From the NCBI GenBank assembly GCA_029216955.1, contig JANAVB010002199.1:17658053-17722052 (forward strand): a stretch of 64,000 nucleotides of DNA, given 5' to 3'. Below the pieces are notes generated by a model. The model worked only from the letters and a program-made list of their open reading frames with translations, was not told the origin of the DNA and searched no databases. The stretch's first letter is position 1, and every line of letters starts with the position of its first letter. Source of the DNA: Iris pallida. Its lineage: Eukaryota > Streptophyta > Magnoliopsida > Asparagales > Iridaceae. This document shows, piece after piece, positions 24,446 to 35,557 of the stretch. Made by a program: the position numbers and the translations under genes.

Positions 24446-24877
24446 TTATGCTAGTTCCTTGTCATGCCATGCCATGTTCAATAGTCATTCCAAACATATT
24501 AAGTAAAATCAAGTTCATGACAAAAGGCGTAAGGATATAAAATGGGTTCCATTAGGTAAAATTAAGTGTGCTTTGCCAGAGCCTTTAATAATATGAGCAT
24601 ATATGATCAGCTATCGTAGATACTACTTTCAAACTAGTATTTATATTAGAGGAAAAAAAAGATTATAACCATAAGGATGGTGTTGGTAGTAGCACTATAA
24701 GTCATGCATAAGATGTCTCTATCTAGTTTTTTCATGAGTTCTAGTTTCTAGATATGAGCAAATCTTATTAATAGTTGCAAATAAAGTTATTATTAATCAA
24801 TAACAATGATTCTAAACATAGAACATCGGGTCTATGACAGTTGGTAGGACAATAATGCATCTGTAGTATCCCTATGG

Positions 24878-25205
24878 ATGGCGCAGGGTGAGCTGCGCAG
24901 GGTACCAACTGCGCCAGAGATGGATGGCGCAGCAGATGGGTTGCGCGGGATCAAATTGCGTAGGGGTTAGACTGCGCAGGAGGGGATAGCGCAGGGTGAG
25001 CTGCGCAGAGGGTGGACTGCGCAGGAGTCAGGTTGCGCAGGGCCAACTACGCAGGGGTTAGTGCGCCAAGGGAGGTGCGCGGTCCAGCCCAAGAGGCCGG
25101 GCGCAATCGGCTATGCGCAATGAAAGGCGCTGGCCGAGAAGGAAGGTGCGCAGTTCACCAAAGGGTGAGCTGCGCAATCGGCCTTGCGCTAAAGCGCGCA
25201 GGCCG
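24878..25205. repeat. CTGCGCAGG minisatellite in LTR C
   Basis: About 15 degenerate units of 15-20 bp around GACTGCGCAGG, many containing the palindrome TGCGCA. It begins at exactly the point where the other LTR of element C loses homology (24878 corresponds to 32757). Confidence 0.85.
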
Positions 25206-25827
25206 AGAGGGCTGCTTCTCCAACCCGAGAAGAACTCCAAGAACTTCAAAACTTCAATTCTTCATAACTTAACCAAATCAAAACCAAATCTAGATTTTCA
25301 AAGTTCTATCTTGAGTAAAATCGAATTCTCTTCCACATGGAAGCATCAAAACATACAAAAATCGAAGTTAAATAGATCAAAACCATGTAAACCCGAAAAT
25401 AGTAAAAACCTAGATCTAGAACAAAGGAAACTCCAAATCACAAAATGTCAAGTTCTAAAGTTGTTCTCCATGGCCTAATCTAGCTAATGGACAAATAAAA
25501 AGTGGTGCTTATTTGATGGCAAGGTGCACTTGTCTAATGGGTTGGGGAGTAGTGGAAGAAGGAAGAAGAAGAAAATTAATGGAGAGTAAAGAGGAGAGAG
25601 AAAGTTAGGTGGGGGTATAATGAGGGTGGTTGTGTTGTATTGAGGGTAGAGTGTAGGTTAAAGTGTACCAATTCATATGAACCAAACCAAACCAACTTCC
25701 ACAAAATAAACCAAGCCATGGTCCAAACCTATTTACGAGAAACCAAAATTCGCAAGTCGAAAAAATAAAATACGTGCCAAAATCAAATTACGAGTACAAA
25801 TACGAAATACAGGAAATGGGGGTGACA

Positions 25828-25858
25828 ACTCTACCCACCTTCAAAGAATTCCGTCCTC
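25828..25858 (-). other. Polypurine tract and GAGGAC box of element C
   Basis: Minus strand: AAATTTCGAGGACGGAATTC, then GAAGGTGGGTAGAGT, then the LTR start TGTCACCCCC. Matches the arrangement in elements A and B. Confidence 0.8.
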
Positions 25859-25996
25859 GAAATTTAATCAAGGAGCTAGAGATTGCCACGACAAGCTATA
25901 CTAAGCACATGCAAGCTACACTAAGCAGTTCAATCATACAATCATACAATACAAGCAAGGAAGGGAAAGCGTAAGGCACAAGGAAGACATTATACC
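25859..25996 (-). other. Element C 3' untranslated part
   Basis: Between the stop of the chromodomain-like tail and the GAGGAC box. No motif seen apart from CAATCATACAATCATACAAT short repeats. Confidence 0.6.
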
Positions 25997-26479
25997 TTAC
26001 GAGTCAAACAGGTAGGGATATCGCGATCGGATGTCGTCCTCACGCTCCCACGTTGACTCACCTAGAGAGTGATGACCCCAAACAACACGGACTAAGTTAA
26101 TAGTCTTGTTCTTGAGCGTCTTTTCTCTCCGGTACAATATAGACACGGGCCTCTCCTCATACGAAAGGTTGGTACCAACAACCAATTTCGAATGATCTAG
26201 GATATGGCTCGGGTCCGGAATATACCGTCGTAATTGGGACACATGGAATACATCATGCACCTCACTTAGTGACGACGGAAGAGAGAGACGATAGGATACA
26301 TCTCCTACTCGCTCTAGAATATCGAACGGCCCTATATACCTAGGACTAAGCTTTCCCCGTATGCCAAAACGAATGACGCCGCGGGTAGGCGAGATCCTAA
26401 GGAATACATGGTCGCCGACGACAAATTCTAAGGGACGCCGATGAGCATCGGCCCAATGGCTCTGGCGATCCTGAGCAAC
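25997..26479 (-). pseudogene. Element C integrase C-terminal domain and chromodomain-like tail
   Basis: The last part of pol. After a TGA near 26480 the frame stays open to 25997. The integrase C-terminal domain reads GDHVFLRISPTRGV and RGKLSPRYIGPFDI, the GPY/F module that contacts DNA. DVFHVSQLRRYIPDPSH follows, then RPVSILYRREKTLKNK and WEREDDIRSRYPYLF, the modified chromodomain region that steers chromovirus integration toward particular chromatin. Only the upstream nonsense codon separates it from the core. Confidence 0.88.
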
Positions 26480-27061
26480 TCAGAGGTGATCTCTGGCTTT
26501 CCTGACCACTTCAACCGTCTGAGAAATCAGTTCTGGACCGAGCATCTGCCTCTCTCCGACATCGTCCCATGCTAACGGGGATCTGTACTTCCAGCCATAC
26601 AGAGCCTCGAAGGGTGCCATCTGGATACTGGCCTGGAAACTATTGTTGTACGAGAATTCCACCAGGTGTAGGTGATCCTCCCACGAGCCACCGAAGTCAA
26701 GGGTACACGACCGCAACATATCTTCGAGGGTTTGTATCGTACGCTCTGACTGCCCATCTGTCTGCGGATGATACGCTGAGCTGAACTTGAGACGAGTCCC
26801 CAAACTTTGATGAAGACTGCGCCAGAAGTGCGAGGTTAATCTCGTATCCCTGTCTGACACTATGCTGACTGGCACTCCGTGAAGTCTGACGATCTGCCTG
26901 AGATACATCTCTGCTAGCTGCGCCGTCGACTGTCCAACCCTAAATGGAAGAAAGTGTGCCACCTTGGTAAGCCTGTCTACAATGACCCAAATAGCATCTC
27001 TGCCTGCCGGAGATCTGGGTAACCCAGTCACGAAACTATGGTTATGTGTTCCCATTTCCAT
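26480..27061 (-). pseudogene. Element C integrase catalytic core
   Basis: 193-residue frame whose first residues (to about residue 9) are out-of-phase readthrough; true integrase starts at FVTGLPRS. The catalytic triad is visible: Asp29 in WVIVDRLTK, Asp70 in IVSDRDTR, and Glu106 in DGQSERTIQ, giving the D,D-35-E spacing. HFLPF, SAYHPQTDG and FEALYG are standard for the family. Upstream, one base is missing compared with the family at MDFVTG, shifting the frame relative to the RNase H part. Downstream it ends in a TGA after RKARDHL. Confidence 0.93.
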
Positions 27062-28233
27062 TCTGGGATCGGTAAAGGTTGAAGAAGTCCAGCTGGCCTC
27101 TGATGTTCAGCCTTGACCTGTTGGCAAACCAAACATCGAGAGACATACCGGGCTATCTCCCTCTTCATACCATTCCACCAAAAGTGTTGACGAATATCTC
27201 TGTACATCTTCGTGCCGCCTGGGTGAATGGAGTACTGCGAACTGTGAGCCTCTGCCATGACTTCCTGTCTGATATCTCTACTGGGTACACAAAGACGCGT
27301 ACCGTGTCGAAGTGTACCATCCTCATGAATACATAACTCTGGCCTTTTTCCTGCCTCGCACTCTGCTCTGAGCCGCTGAATCTTGGAATCTGCTAACTGT
27401 GTTGTCCGGATCCTCTCAACTATGGTGGACTGAATCTGTAGGCTGGCCATCAAGGCCACATTGGAAGGAAGAACCACTTCAATTCCCATCTTCTGAAGAT
27501 CCGACAATAACTCTGGTTGCGCCGTCAGGAAATAAACTCCGGCTCTCCGGCTCAACGCATCTGCTACAACGTTGGCCTTTCCTGGATGATACTGCAAATC
27601 CACATCGTAGTCCACCAGTAGCTCGAGCCATCTTCTCTGCCGCATATTAAGATCCTTCTGGGTGAAAACATACTTCAGGCTCTTATGATCAGTAAATATC
27701 TCCACTCTGTCTCCGTACAAGTAGTGCCTCCACAACTTAAGTGCAAACACTACTGCTGCTAGCTCCAAGTCGTGGGTCGGGTAATTCTTCTCATGATCAC
27801 GGAGTTGACGCGACGCATAAGCAATTACCTTCCCATGCTGCATCAAAACACATCCCAATCCTCTGCCTGAAGCATCGCAGTAAACTGTGAATCCTCCGGT
27901 CCCATCTGGAAGTGTGAGAATGGGAGCCGTTATCAAACCTCGCTTCAACTTCTTAAATAATTTCTGACACTCTGCTGTCCAAACGAATGGCACATCCTTG
28001 CGGGTCAACTGGGTCATCGGCGCTGAAATCCTTGCAAAATCAGAGACGAACCGCCGGTAGTAGCCGGCCAATCCAAGAAAGCTGCGAACCTCTGCCACTG
28101 AGCTGGGTACTGGCCATGCCTCGATAGCCACAATCTTCTGAGGATCCACTTCCACTCCTCCTCTAGTAATGATATGACCCAAGTAAGAAATACGATCGAG
28201 CCATAACTCGCATTTACTGAACTTGGCGTACAA
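27028..28233 (-). pseudogene. Element C RT thumb, RNase H and integrase zinc domain
   Basis: 401-residue frame following the TAG that ends the RT palm. It begins [19 protein letters not shown] (RT thumb) and continues with [13 protein letters not shown]. RNase H has the acidic residues Asp120 (YCDASG), Glu157 (DLELAA), Asp182 (FTDHKS) and Asp225 (VVADALSRR). The integrase HHCC finger follows with [15 protein letters not shown] and CLVCQQVK. It ends at [11 protein letters not shown], where one base is lost just before the catalytic core. Every catalytic residue I can check is present, so decay is recent or mild. Confidence 0.94.
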
Positions 28234-30546
28234 CTAGTGCTCTCTGAGAATCTGGAGGACAATTCTGAGATGCTGCTCATGCTCTGCTTCACTCTTGCTG
28301 TAGACCAGGATGTCATCAAGGAACACTATCACAAATCGATCCAAATAAGGCATGAAAATACGGTTCATGAGGTCCATGAACACTGCCGGCGCATTGGTCG
28401 CTCCAAAGGGCATAACTAGAAACTCCCAATGCCCATACCTCGATCTGAACGCCGTCTTCGGGATGTCTTGCTCTCTGACTCTGATCTGGTGGTATCCTGA
28501 CCGTAAGTCTATCTTCGAGAAAACTGAAGCCCCCTTGAGTTGATCAAACAAGTCATCTATCCTCGGGAGAGGGTATCTGTTCTTGATTGTCACTGAGTTC
28601 AAGGTACGATAATCAACAAATAGCCTGGACGTACCATCCTTCTTTTTCACAAGAAGTATCGGGGCCCCCCAAGGCGATCCACTAGCACGAATGAATCCCT
28701 TGGTTCTAAGTTCTTCAATCATCTTGTACAAAATCTCCAACTCTGAAGGCGCCATTCTGTAGACTCGCTCTGATACTGGTGCTGTCCCGGGAATCAAGTC
28801 AATGGTGAACTCGATCTCCCGCTCTGGTGGCATCCCTGGAAGTTCCTCTGGAAAGACATCTGGAAACTCTTCAACTATCCGGGGCAACTGCACTGCTGCT
28901 ACTGCCATCCGCAATACTGGAGGGGATGGCTCTACTGTGCCTCTGGAAAATGAAAACTCTGGCTCTCCGGGAATACTAAAGACAACTCTGCCAACATGGC
29001 AGTCTATCCTAGCATAATGGTTCCTCAACCAATCCATGCCTAGGACTACATCATAGTCTGCCGTAGGGAACTCTATGAGCCTAGCGGGAAACTCTCTACC
29101 GCTAACTACGATCCGACACGAGGAAAATACTCGATCTACTCCCACAAGACCATTACCTGTAAGTATATTGAGCCTCACTGATAATGACTCGGGCTCCAAT
29201 CCTATCCGTGTCGCGAATCGTGCAGACATGAATGAATGCGATGCACCAGAATCAAATAATACAGATGCTGGAAAGGTGTTGACGAGAATAATACCTGCCA
29301 CTACCTCACCTGGTACAACTTCTTCTTCCATGGTCATCATCATAGCCTGACCTCTAGCTGCGGGTCCCCTCTGCTGGAAACCCCTATGTCGGTTCTGTGC
29401 TGGAGCCTGGGTGAACTGCTGCTGGTTCTGCTGATAAAAGGCCTGGGCCTGAGGCAACAATGGCCTCGGGTACTGTTGTTGTTGCTGCTGCTGGACTGGA
29501 ACTGGGGCTGGTCCTCTCACCGAAGAACTAGAAAGGTTGGATGATGATGGACCTCCCCTATTCGGGCAGGTCCCTATCTGGTGGTCTGCTCCTCCACAAG
29601 CCAGGCACAATCCCTGTGCCCTACGACACTCTGCCACTATATGGCCCGACTTTCCATAATGCGAACATCCCACCGCGGAAGACTGCTTCTGCTTCTGCTG
29701 CTGCGGATACGTCGGGGTTGAATGCTGAACCGACGTCACTGAGGCCGCCCGCCTCGGGGTTCCAATGGTCAATCCCCTAGCTGCCGGAGCTGGAGCTGAT
29801 GATTGGTGCATCTGACTGTGGGACCGCTTCCTGCCTCTGGTCCTGTCCACAATTCTTCGGGAGGTATACTCATGCCTCCTTGGTGCCTTCAACACTGCAT
29901 CGAACGTCTGGTGCTCGAACTGCTCCACAGCCAATAATATCTCTAAGTGCAGCCCTTGCTGGAACCGCTGAGCCCTATCGAACTCGGTTGCCACCAAGGT
30001 GGGGGCGAACCTACTCAGCCTGGAAAACTCGGTCGCATAGCCATCGACCGTCCTACCTCCTTGCTTCAAGTTGGTGAATCTGGTCTGCAAGTCGTACCGT
30101 GCCACCGCATCGAAGTACTTCGTCTGGAACCTCTCTCTGAACGTCGCCCAAGTGACTGGTGCTGCTAATCCCATGGCCTGAGCTGCCCACCAATTGCGAG
30201 CCAAGTCTAACAACTGTAGGCGTACCACCGCCACCTTCTTATTCTCAGGTGTCCTAGCTGCTTCTAGAACCACCTCGGTATCCTGAAGCCAAGCGTCCGC
30301 GGCAATCGCATCTTCACTGCCGTCAAAGAAGGGAGGGTTCAAGCGCTTGAAACTGTTGGCCGCCTGATTCCCTTGGGGACCTCCTCGATTTAGTGCATCA
30401 TGAACTTCCTGGTGCAAGGCGTCGCCTCGACGATCTTGGGATACAAGCAGTTCTCTGATAAGCCCTACCAAAGGTCCCTCATCCTGTCTAGCTGGTTGAA
30501 CGGGCGGAGCTGCCTGAACTGGAGGTTCCGAGCCTCCGGGAAGCAT
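28234..30546 (-). pseudogene. Element C gag, protease and RT palm
   Basis: 770-residue frame. Residues about 95-190 are the gypsy Gag domain ([27 protein letters not shown]). Zinc knuckles lie at 294-307, where the second Cys is Tyr ([14 protein letters not shown]), and at 314-327, which is intact ([14 protein letters not shown]). A Gln-rich stretch is at 352-388. Protease has [10 protein letters not shown] (432-435 DSGA) and VLGMDWL. The RT palm has [12 protein letters not shown] (Asp680) and FLDDILVYS (Asp744, Asp745). The protease-RT linker is shorter than usual. An in-frame TAG ends it within LREH-LYAKFSK. The upstream frame is open to about 30700 with no clear ATG, so the true start is uncertain. 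Confidence 0.94.
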
Positions 30547-30815
30547 AACTCGGGAGGCTACTCCAGAATGCTGAGCTTGATCTTCCTGGCGCTGGGGTGC
30601 TTGCTGAGCTTCCTCTGGCTGGTTGGCAGGTCTGGGAGTAATGCCGCTGAAGAAGACGACATAGGGAACAGTAAGGAAGGACCAGGACAGATTAATGTTA
30701 CAAGCGTGTGATCAGGTCAAGAATCTCAGGGATTTGAAGATACGAGTAGAGATCAAGGACGAATATTGATTGAGACATCTATTCGGTAAACCCTCACATT
30801 TTTTGAATGCCAAGA
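30547..30815 (-). other. Element C leader and probable gag N terminus
   Basis: In phase with the gag frame, the minus strand reads [18 protein letters not shown] just upstream of the first ATG, so gag probably began near 30660. The expected ATG position reads ATT. The remainder to the primer region is leader. Confidence 0.45.
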
Positions 30816-30840
30816 CCTGCATGGGCCACCACTAAAACCA
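30816..30840 (-). other. Primer-site region of element C
   Basis: Directly after the LTR end GGGGCGTGACA the minus strand reads TGGTTTTAGTGGTGGCCC, then ATGCAGGTC. It starts with TGG, as a site pairing with a tRNA CCA end must. The tRNA is not recognised. Shared with elements A and B. Confidence 0.6.
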
Positions 30841-31035
30841 TGTCACGCCCCAGAACCAGAATACTGGAGAGCGGGGGCAGACATAGCCAGCTACGTATAT
30901 TGAAATAGAATACATCTCAACTATACGGTCACGGCTGTCTAGATATGAGGGTTTACTACAAGCCAGCAGTCTCTTAAGGTCAAGCCTATTGTCTCAATCT
31001 CAAGCAATTAACAGAGTTACAAGATGTTAGAGCAT

Positions 31036-31089
<54 letters not shown>

Positions 31090-32757
31090 CGTCCCAAATA
31101 TTACATATTGGATGATCATGAAGCTAGTCGTACAAAATGATAGGACTAGCAAGAGTTCAGTCATACATGATCAACCCTAGGATTTGTTAATCATGTTTAC
31201 AGCCCGTAGGCAGACAGTAAGTAAATGTGCATCGAGCTAACAGGTGCTCGTCGGCTAAACGCCTCAAAAGAATAAATTTACATATAAGTGGGTGAAACAA
31301 AAGGAAAACCCACTCTTGGCCCGGGTTCCGTCTAGTTGTCACCATTGGGCGGGAAGCTTGGTAGATCCTCGGGAGCTGCTCCGAAATCTGGCCACACAAA
31401 ACCAGCTGGGTCAAACCCCAGAAAGAGCAAGTGCCACAAAGGAGGCCACAAATAAGAACAAAAGACAGCATATCAGAACATAAGAATAAAAGAAGTACAA
31501 GTAGTAAAGTACACAGGGCGATAAACGACTAGGGACGTGGAACCATTCCGGGAGCCAGGTTACAATCCTTAAACCAAACAAGGACCTGGATTGTACCCCT
31601 TCGCCTGAATAGCTCACTGTCTCTACCCATTTATCGTTAGAGATAAGTAAAACAATCATGATCAAGAGTTCCAGGTACAGGGGCTAGACAAGACTTAGAC
31701 AGAGCTGGACACCATTTATTCACAATCGGCCAAGCAAGTACTACGGCTTACTACTTTAACTAACTAGGGTTATCACAAACCTAATTACTAACAAGATGCA
31801 AGTAAGAATTCCAGTCCCAAGCCCTGCAGACCATCCAGTTATCCTTCCGCGGGTTGAGAGTTATAGGTGGGTACATTGCCCGGGAGACAAATGTACCCTT
31901 AGGTGACTTAGAGGGTGCAACACATGACAGTGTGCTGGAAATGTGCTCTACTCGTCGGCAAGCTACAAGTCCATTAAAGCGCCCAGATAACGAGATTGCC
32001 TGTGACTGGGAATTCTCCATGTTCTAGTTTGATCTAATCATTAGCCTAATCCAATTTAGCGCGAGTCCCTGGCCGTGGTACCCAGGAAGTCACGTCCTAG
32101 ACATGATGCAAGACAAGACAAGTGGATTGTACCAGCAAGCAAGCAGGAGCACCCACGGTGTCAAGGCAAGTCAAGTCAAGTCAAGTCAGGAGTGCGCCGC
32201 CACGGCCACTATCAAGTTATCAAGATAAATCATGTCAGGGTACTGTCAGGAGTGCGCCACTACGGGCCACTATCAAGTCAGGTTGGTCATGTCAGGAGTG
32301 CACCACTACGGGTCACTGTCGTGTTATGCTAGTTCCTTGTCATGCCATGCCATGTTCAATAGTCATTCCAAACATATTAAGTAAAATCAAGTTCATGACA
32401 AAAGGCGTAAGAATATAAAATGGGTTCCATTAGGTAAAATTAAGTGTGCTTTGCCAGAGCCTTTAATAATATGAGCATATATGATCAGCTATCGTAGATA
32501 CTACTTTCAAACTAGTATTTATATTAGAGGAAAAAAAAGATTATAACCATAAGGATGGTGTTGGTAGTAGCACTATAAGTCATGCATAAGATGTCTCTAT
32601 CTAGTTTTTTCATGAGTTCTAGTTTCTTGATATGAGCAAATCTTATTAATAGTTGCAAATAAAGTTATTATTAATCAATAACAATGATTCTAAACATAGA
32701 ACATCGGGTCTATGACAGTTGGTAGGACAATAATGCATCTGTAGTATCCCTATGGAT
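30841..32757 (-). repeat. Element C 5' LTR, truncated (1917 bp)
   Basis: Nearly identical to 22985-24878 apart from a longer TA run (31036-31086 against 23182-23209) and scattered single-base changes. Homology stops at TATGGAT (32757). The promoter-side 0.95 kb is missing, so this copy cannot be transcribed from its own LTR. Confidence 0.9.
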
Positions 32758-34739
32758 AGAAGGACCTTGTGTCACCAACTTTAAGATTTTCTAATTTATA
32801 CAAGATTTAAAACTTTAATATATATGCAACTATAAAATACCTGTTGGTTATTATTACTTTTAGCCCTTCGAGGGCAATCAACTCACTATGACCTGCAAAG
32901 TGAGCGACTGGCTTTTTTTCGGACATGAAGCGCAATACCTGTCATGCATGCACTTATTTGGGTGTTCGAAAATATATACAAGCAATATAATTTGTACTAG
33001 ATTTCATGTCTTAAAGCATTATAATTGTCATCATGGAACTAGTCATCTATACCTTGGTGATGCATTCATATTATGTATCATTCCAAACTCTTTTAGGATA
33101 GATATAAGAATATAAGGAACACTTTTCTATATATTGGTGGGAACTACTCAAAATCTTGAAGTATATTAAAGCTAAACTAATAGAAATATCATACTAGAAA
33201 TCCATGAGTATAACATGAGTCTCATTTAGGCATATCACAAATATCCTTCGGGGACTTGCGATAACGAAACAATAAAGAGCAATAGTTCATACTCAATTAT
33301 ATGAGACATAGAAATAGGAAAAATAAAAGTATGGGTGATAAAATGGAACCATAATCCTTTGAGAAGACAAATCTTGGCAAATGGACGCAAGGCATAATAA
33401 AATGAACATCCTATCATAGAGAAAATGATAAGTTGCCTTATATTTTGAATTAACTTATTATTCCAAGTTGATCCTATCGAGGAACTGTTTTATGTAGCCT
33501 TATCAAAACTTCATATCATAATTCAGTGTCTTTTTAGTCCAGGAAATAAAATCTAAGCAATCTACCAACAAGTGATGTTTTAGACAGCTATATCATCAAA
33601 AAGGTTAAATATGAGATATGCAAATGCATAGGCCCAAAGTAAAATGCGTCACCATTTGGAGAAGTTTGGATAGTAAAGGAATCATAAAAAAGCAACTAAT
33701 ATTTTTTTTTTCATGAACACTTTTATAATCTTTCACGAAACTCAAAATAAAATATTATCCTTCATAATTTCTATCAGATGCATGGGATATGGAAAATAAA
33801 ATTTATTTTTAGAGTAGCAAAGTAAAGCAAGATCATTTTTCAAAATATTTCTTCTTCCAAGATCTCCTCTTGGCAACAAATATATAATTAAAGATTATTG
33901 TGTATTACAACATTTACCATTAAAAAAAGCTTCAATCGATACTGTTATAGTTCTAATCACATCTGGTGCAAAGGGTGTGTATTTGAAGCAATAATGCACC
34001 ACTAAATATGTAGTTATCTATCTACTGTTAATGCTATTTATTTGTTATGCCGATTTATATATTTGGTGAATGATGGTCACATTGTAATGCACTTAAACTC
34101 ATCAAAGCCAAGGTGACGTGATAAATGAAAATTGATAAATCCTTTTTCATTTATCAAAATTATCAAAATCCTTTCTGGAAAGAATCTAATTATAACATCT
34201 AATCTATTAGCAAATACATTGGATTCAAAAGTTTGTACAAAATTGATGTATGTCTTTTATATACCAAATGTTCTATGTATGGATGATGAATAAATATATT
34301 TATTTAAACAATTTATATGCATGGATGGCCATATCTAAATGATGTGTCTCTTGGAACCTATGAAAACCTTGAAAAAAGAATAAAATCAATCTAAATAACA
34401 ATCTCCGTGCATAATATGTACTGGAAAATATAAATCATTATTAAGGTTATATTAGTTTGCTTCAGATTAAGAGGTGAATGAAATCTATCTGACATAATCA
34501 TTTTTTTTTGTGTTTTGTGGAAAACTAAGATTATCATTCTTCAGATCAAAATTACTCACATGCATATCAATGAACAATAAAGACATAATCAGTTTTGGAG
34601 TTCAGATCATATTACAAACTTTTTATCAAAATAAATGTAATCTATGAACCTGGTTGGATTGTTCAATCCAATTTTCTGATGTGATCTTTCTCTTTCTCGG
34701 TGACCTGAAACTTCTCGAGCAATCGTGCTGATAACGTGT
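32758..34739 (-). mobile_element. copia-2, 5' interior (decayed, non-coding)
   Basis: AT-rich interior of the minus-strand copia relative, lying between gypsy C and its own 5' LTR. No open frame above about 75 residues and no gag or pol motif. It may be the remnant of a coding element or of a non-autonomous one; with C removed, the two parts sum to roughly 3.2 kb of interior. Confidence 0.5.
34722..34739 (-). other. copia-2 primer binding site
   Basis: Minus strand ACACGTTATCAGCACGA directly follows the LTR end TTTTCACA. The TTATCAGCACGA form is a familiar copia primer site pairing with an internal part of initiator tRNA-Met. Confidence 0.65.
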
Positions 34740-34887
34740 TGTGAAAATAAGAGAGAAAGATAAGAATATTGGTAGCCAGAAAGAATGCACGTAATTTTTC
34801 TCATTGATAACATATATAGAGGAAATTGGATAGAAGTTGTTGTAGATATGGATAAGGGCATCCACATTTGAGTTTATCCAAATCACA
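34740..34887 (-). repeat. copia-2 5' LTR (about 148 bp)
   Basis: Minus strand TGTGATTTGGATAAACTCAA to CTTATTTTCACA, followed by the primer site. The first 47 bp match the LTR starts at 21619-21793. A TATATATG lies mid-way. The LTR is short for copia. Confidence 0.7.
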
Positions 34888-35479
34888 AAATTACTGTAGT
34901 TATTAAGGAAGGATATTAGAATGTCTAGAGTCTTTACCATATGTTTTTAAAAAGAAAAGAAAAAATCACTTTATTTTTCCTTATCGTATGTTATTGAACT
35001 GAATCTTTTCTAGTTAAAGAGAGACAGCTAAACGATTGATATACTTGTACAAAAGACAAAATGATTGCATAGACTCTATATCGTATGTTGTTAATGGATA
35101 TAATTGCATGCTTGAGTTATATAAATTGTCGATAGAATTGAAAGAGTTGTGATTTTTGTTGTATAAGGAAGAAGGAAAACTATACACTTGAAATGTATGC
35201 TTTATGCGACATACTGTTAAATTTGTTCGGATCACTAAATGATAATTAGGAGAGAAAGATTACACTGAAATAGATGGCAAGCGAACAACAACCTGCGCCG
35301 CCTGCCCTTTTGAAATTGTTGTATTGTTAAATGTGTTTGTGAAGGAAAAAAACGAACAATAGAGCCACAGTTCTATAGTCTGAAAGATAGAAATGTTTGA
35401 TTTGCATTTAGCTTTGTATCGTATTATTTTATTTGATAGAAGTTGCATGTCATGCATTGGTATTAGACAACTTGTACAC

Positions 35480-35557
<78 letters not shown>

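Larger units (their letters stand above)
22985..25827 (-). repeat. Element C 3' LTR (2843 bp)
   Basis: Plus-strand ends are TGTCACGCCCC and GGGGGTGACA. Positions 22985-24878 match 30841-32757 almost base for base. The remaining 0.95 kb (the promoter-side part) has no partner because the other LTR is truncated. It contains a TA run (23182-23209), a GTCAGGAGTGC repeat and a GCGC minisatellite. Confidence 0.92.
22985..32757 (-). mobile_element. Element C: Ty3/gypsy chromovirus (Tekay/Del-like), degenerate
   Basis: Minus-strand element with a full 3' LTR (22985-25827), coding interior (25828-30840) and a truncated 5' LTR (30841-32757). Domain order gag, protease, RT, RNase H, integrase, chromodomain-like tail defines Ty3/gypsy, and the C-terminal tail (RPVSILYRREKTLKNK...) is of the Tekay/Del chromovirus kind. 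Breaks are a TAG after RT (28234 region), a 1-nt loss near 27060 and a TGA near 26480. It is inserted into copia-2. Because the outer 5' LTR end is missing, no TSD can be tested. Confidence 0.93.
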
